Shown here: positions 7,284 through 7,826 of the stretch, piece by piece
Position numbering within the stretch: the first letter of the stretch is position 1
Layout: every line of letters starts with the position of its first letter
Assembly: GCA_029248485.1 (NCBI GenBank)
Contig: JAQWJG010000037.1
Span: forward strand, 1-7,826
Reading direction: 5' to 3'
Source of the DNA: SAR86 cluster bacterium
GTDB lineage: Bacteria > Pseudomonadota > Gammaproteobacteria > SAR86 > D2472
DNA length: 7,826 nt
Position numbers and translations under genes: made by a program
Notes under the pieces: generated by a model
What the model was told of the DNA's origin: nothing
What the model saw: only the letters and a program-made list of their open reading frames with translations
Databases searched by the model: none

Positions 7284-7826
7284 ATGAAAATTAATAAATT
7301 TTTCTCTTTACTGTTAGTTACTTTCTCAATCAACACCTTGTTTGCTGATGATATGGATGAAGTGGTTGTTACTTCAGCTTTAATTGATAAAGCTGCCAGC
7401 GAGTTAGCTGACCCAATTCATATTTTAAGCGGAGAGGATATTGCAACTGAAGCCACTCAAAGTCTAGGCGAAAGCATAGATGATTTATTGGGTGTCTCTT
7501 CAGCAGACTATGGCTCTGCGGTCGGTCAACCCATTATTAGAGGGATGTCAGGTACAAGAGTTAAAGTTCTAGATAATGGAATGGTCAATCGTGATGTTTC
7601 AGGCCTTGGTGCTGACCATCTTAACGACGTTGACATGAGTAATGTGCAGCAAATAGAGGTTGTTAGAGGCCCGTCTTCTTTACTCTACACGAACGGAACA
7701 GTTGGCGGCATCGTCAATGTTGTTGATAACTCTATTGCCATGAAAAATGTAGAGCGATTATTTAAAGTTGGAGCTGAATCTCAATCAGTTAATGATGGGG
7801 ACAGCCAAAGCTTCTTTTATCAAGAT
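7284..7826 (+). CDS. TonB-dependent outer-membrane receptor, ZnuD-like, N-terminal part
   Basis: The gene runs off the right edge after 181 codons. Residues 1-21 are a signal peptide (LLLVTFSINTLFA, then DD). A TonB box, DEVVVTS, is at 25-31. The plug domain follows: PIHILSGEDI (44-53), SLGESIDDLLGVSS (60-73), GQPIIRGMSGTRVKVLDNG (81-99), QQIEVVRGPSSLLYTNGTVG (122-141) and GGIVNVVDNSI (141-151). The S-L-G-E-x-(hydrophobic), R-P-x-I-R-G, and N-V-x-D-N pattern is closest, from memory, to ZnuD-type zinc receptors, rather than ferric siderophore or vitamin B12 receptors. Such proteins import ligand through a 22-strand barrel with energy from TonB-ExbBD. The barrel, which sets specificity, is outside the window, so zinc is inference. 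The preceding small CxxC protein gene supports a metal role. Confidence 0.92.
   Translation, partial: MKINKFFSLLLVTFSINTLFADDMDEVVVTSALIDKAASELADPIHILSGEDIATEATQSLGESIDDLLGVSSADYGSAVGQPIIRGMSGTRVKVLDNGMVNRDVSGLGADHLNDVDMSNVQQIEVVRGPSSLLYTNGTVGGIVNVVDNSIAMKNVERLFKVGAESQSVNDGDSQSFFYQD

Overview
The window is AT-rich, tightly packed DNA (by eye roughly one third G+C), with gene gaps of only 16 to 49 bases or overlapping ends. Most of it is gammaproteobacterial housekeeping sequence: coaE next to yacG, lpxC next to secA, and an rnr-rlmB pair. One end carries the start of an outer-membrane TonB-dependent receptor. Low G+C, short spacers, missing neighbours (no zapD between coaE and yacG, no secM between lpxC and secA) and a shortened RNase R all fit a streamlined, probably marine gammaproteobacterium of the SAR86 or SUP05 kind. 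That placement is inference, not proof.

Layout. Bases 1-1033 on the + strand hold the end of a SnoaL/NTF2-like protein gene, coaE (dephospho-CoA kinase) and the small zinc protein gene yacG, each overlapping the next. Bases 1050-6910 on the - strand hold, in transcription order, a short RNase R gene (rnr), rlmB (23S rRNA 2'-O-methyltransferase), lpxC (lipid A synthesis) and secA (protein-export ATPase). The two blocks converge at 1034-1049. Bases 6960-7826 on the + strand, divergent from rnr, hold a small secreted protein with a CxxC motif and the first 181 codons of a TonB-dependent receptor. The receptor's plug resembles the ZnuD (zinc) group.

Main points of interest. (1) rlmB is cut by a TGA at 4834-4836. 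The same frame continues for 37 more codons that encode the recognisable last motif of the family (SLNVSVATG), so the gene is a recent pseudogene, a sequencing error or a read-through case. (2) The RNase R homologue starts exactly at the nuclease domain and lacks the N-terminal helix-turn-helix and both cold-shock domains, while its catalytic aspartates and S1 domain are intact. (3) The small CxxC protein and the receptor look like a metal-uptake module. No wholly new system is evident. No RNA genes, CRISPR arrays, insertion sequences or stretches of more than 300 bases without a gene were seen.
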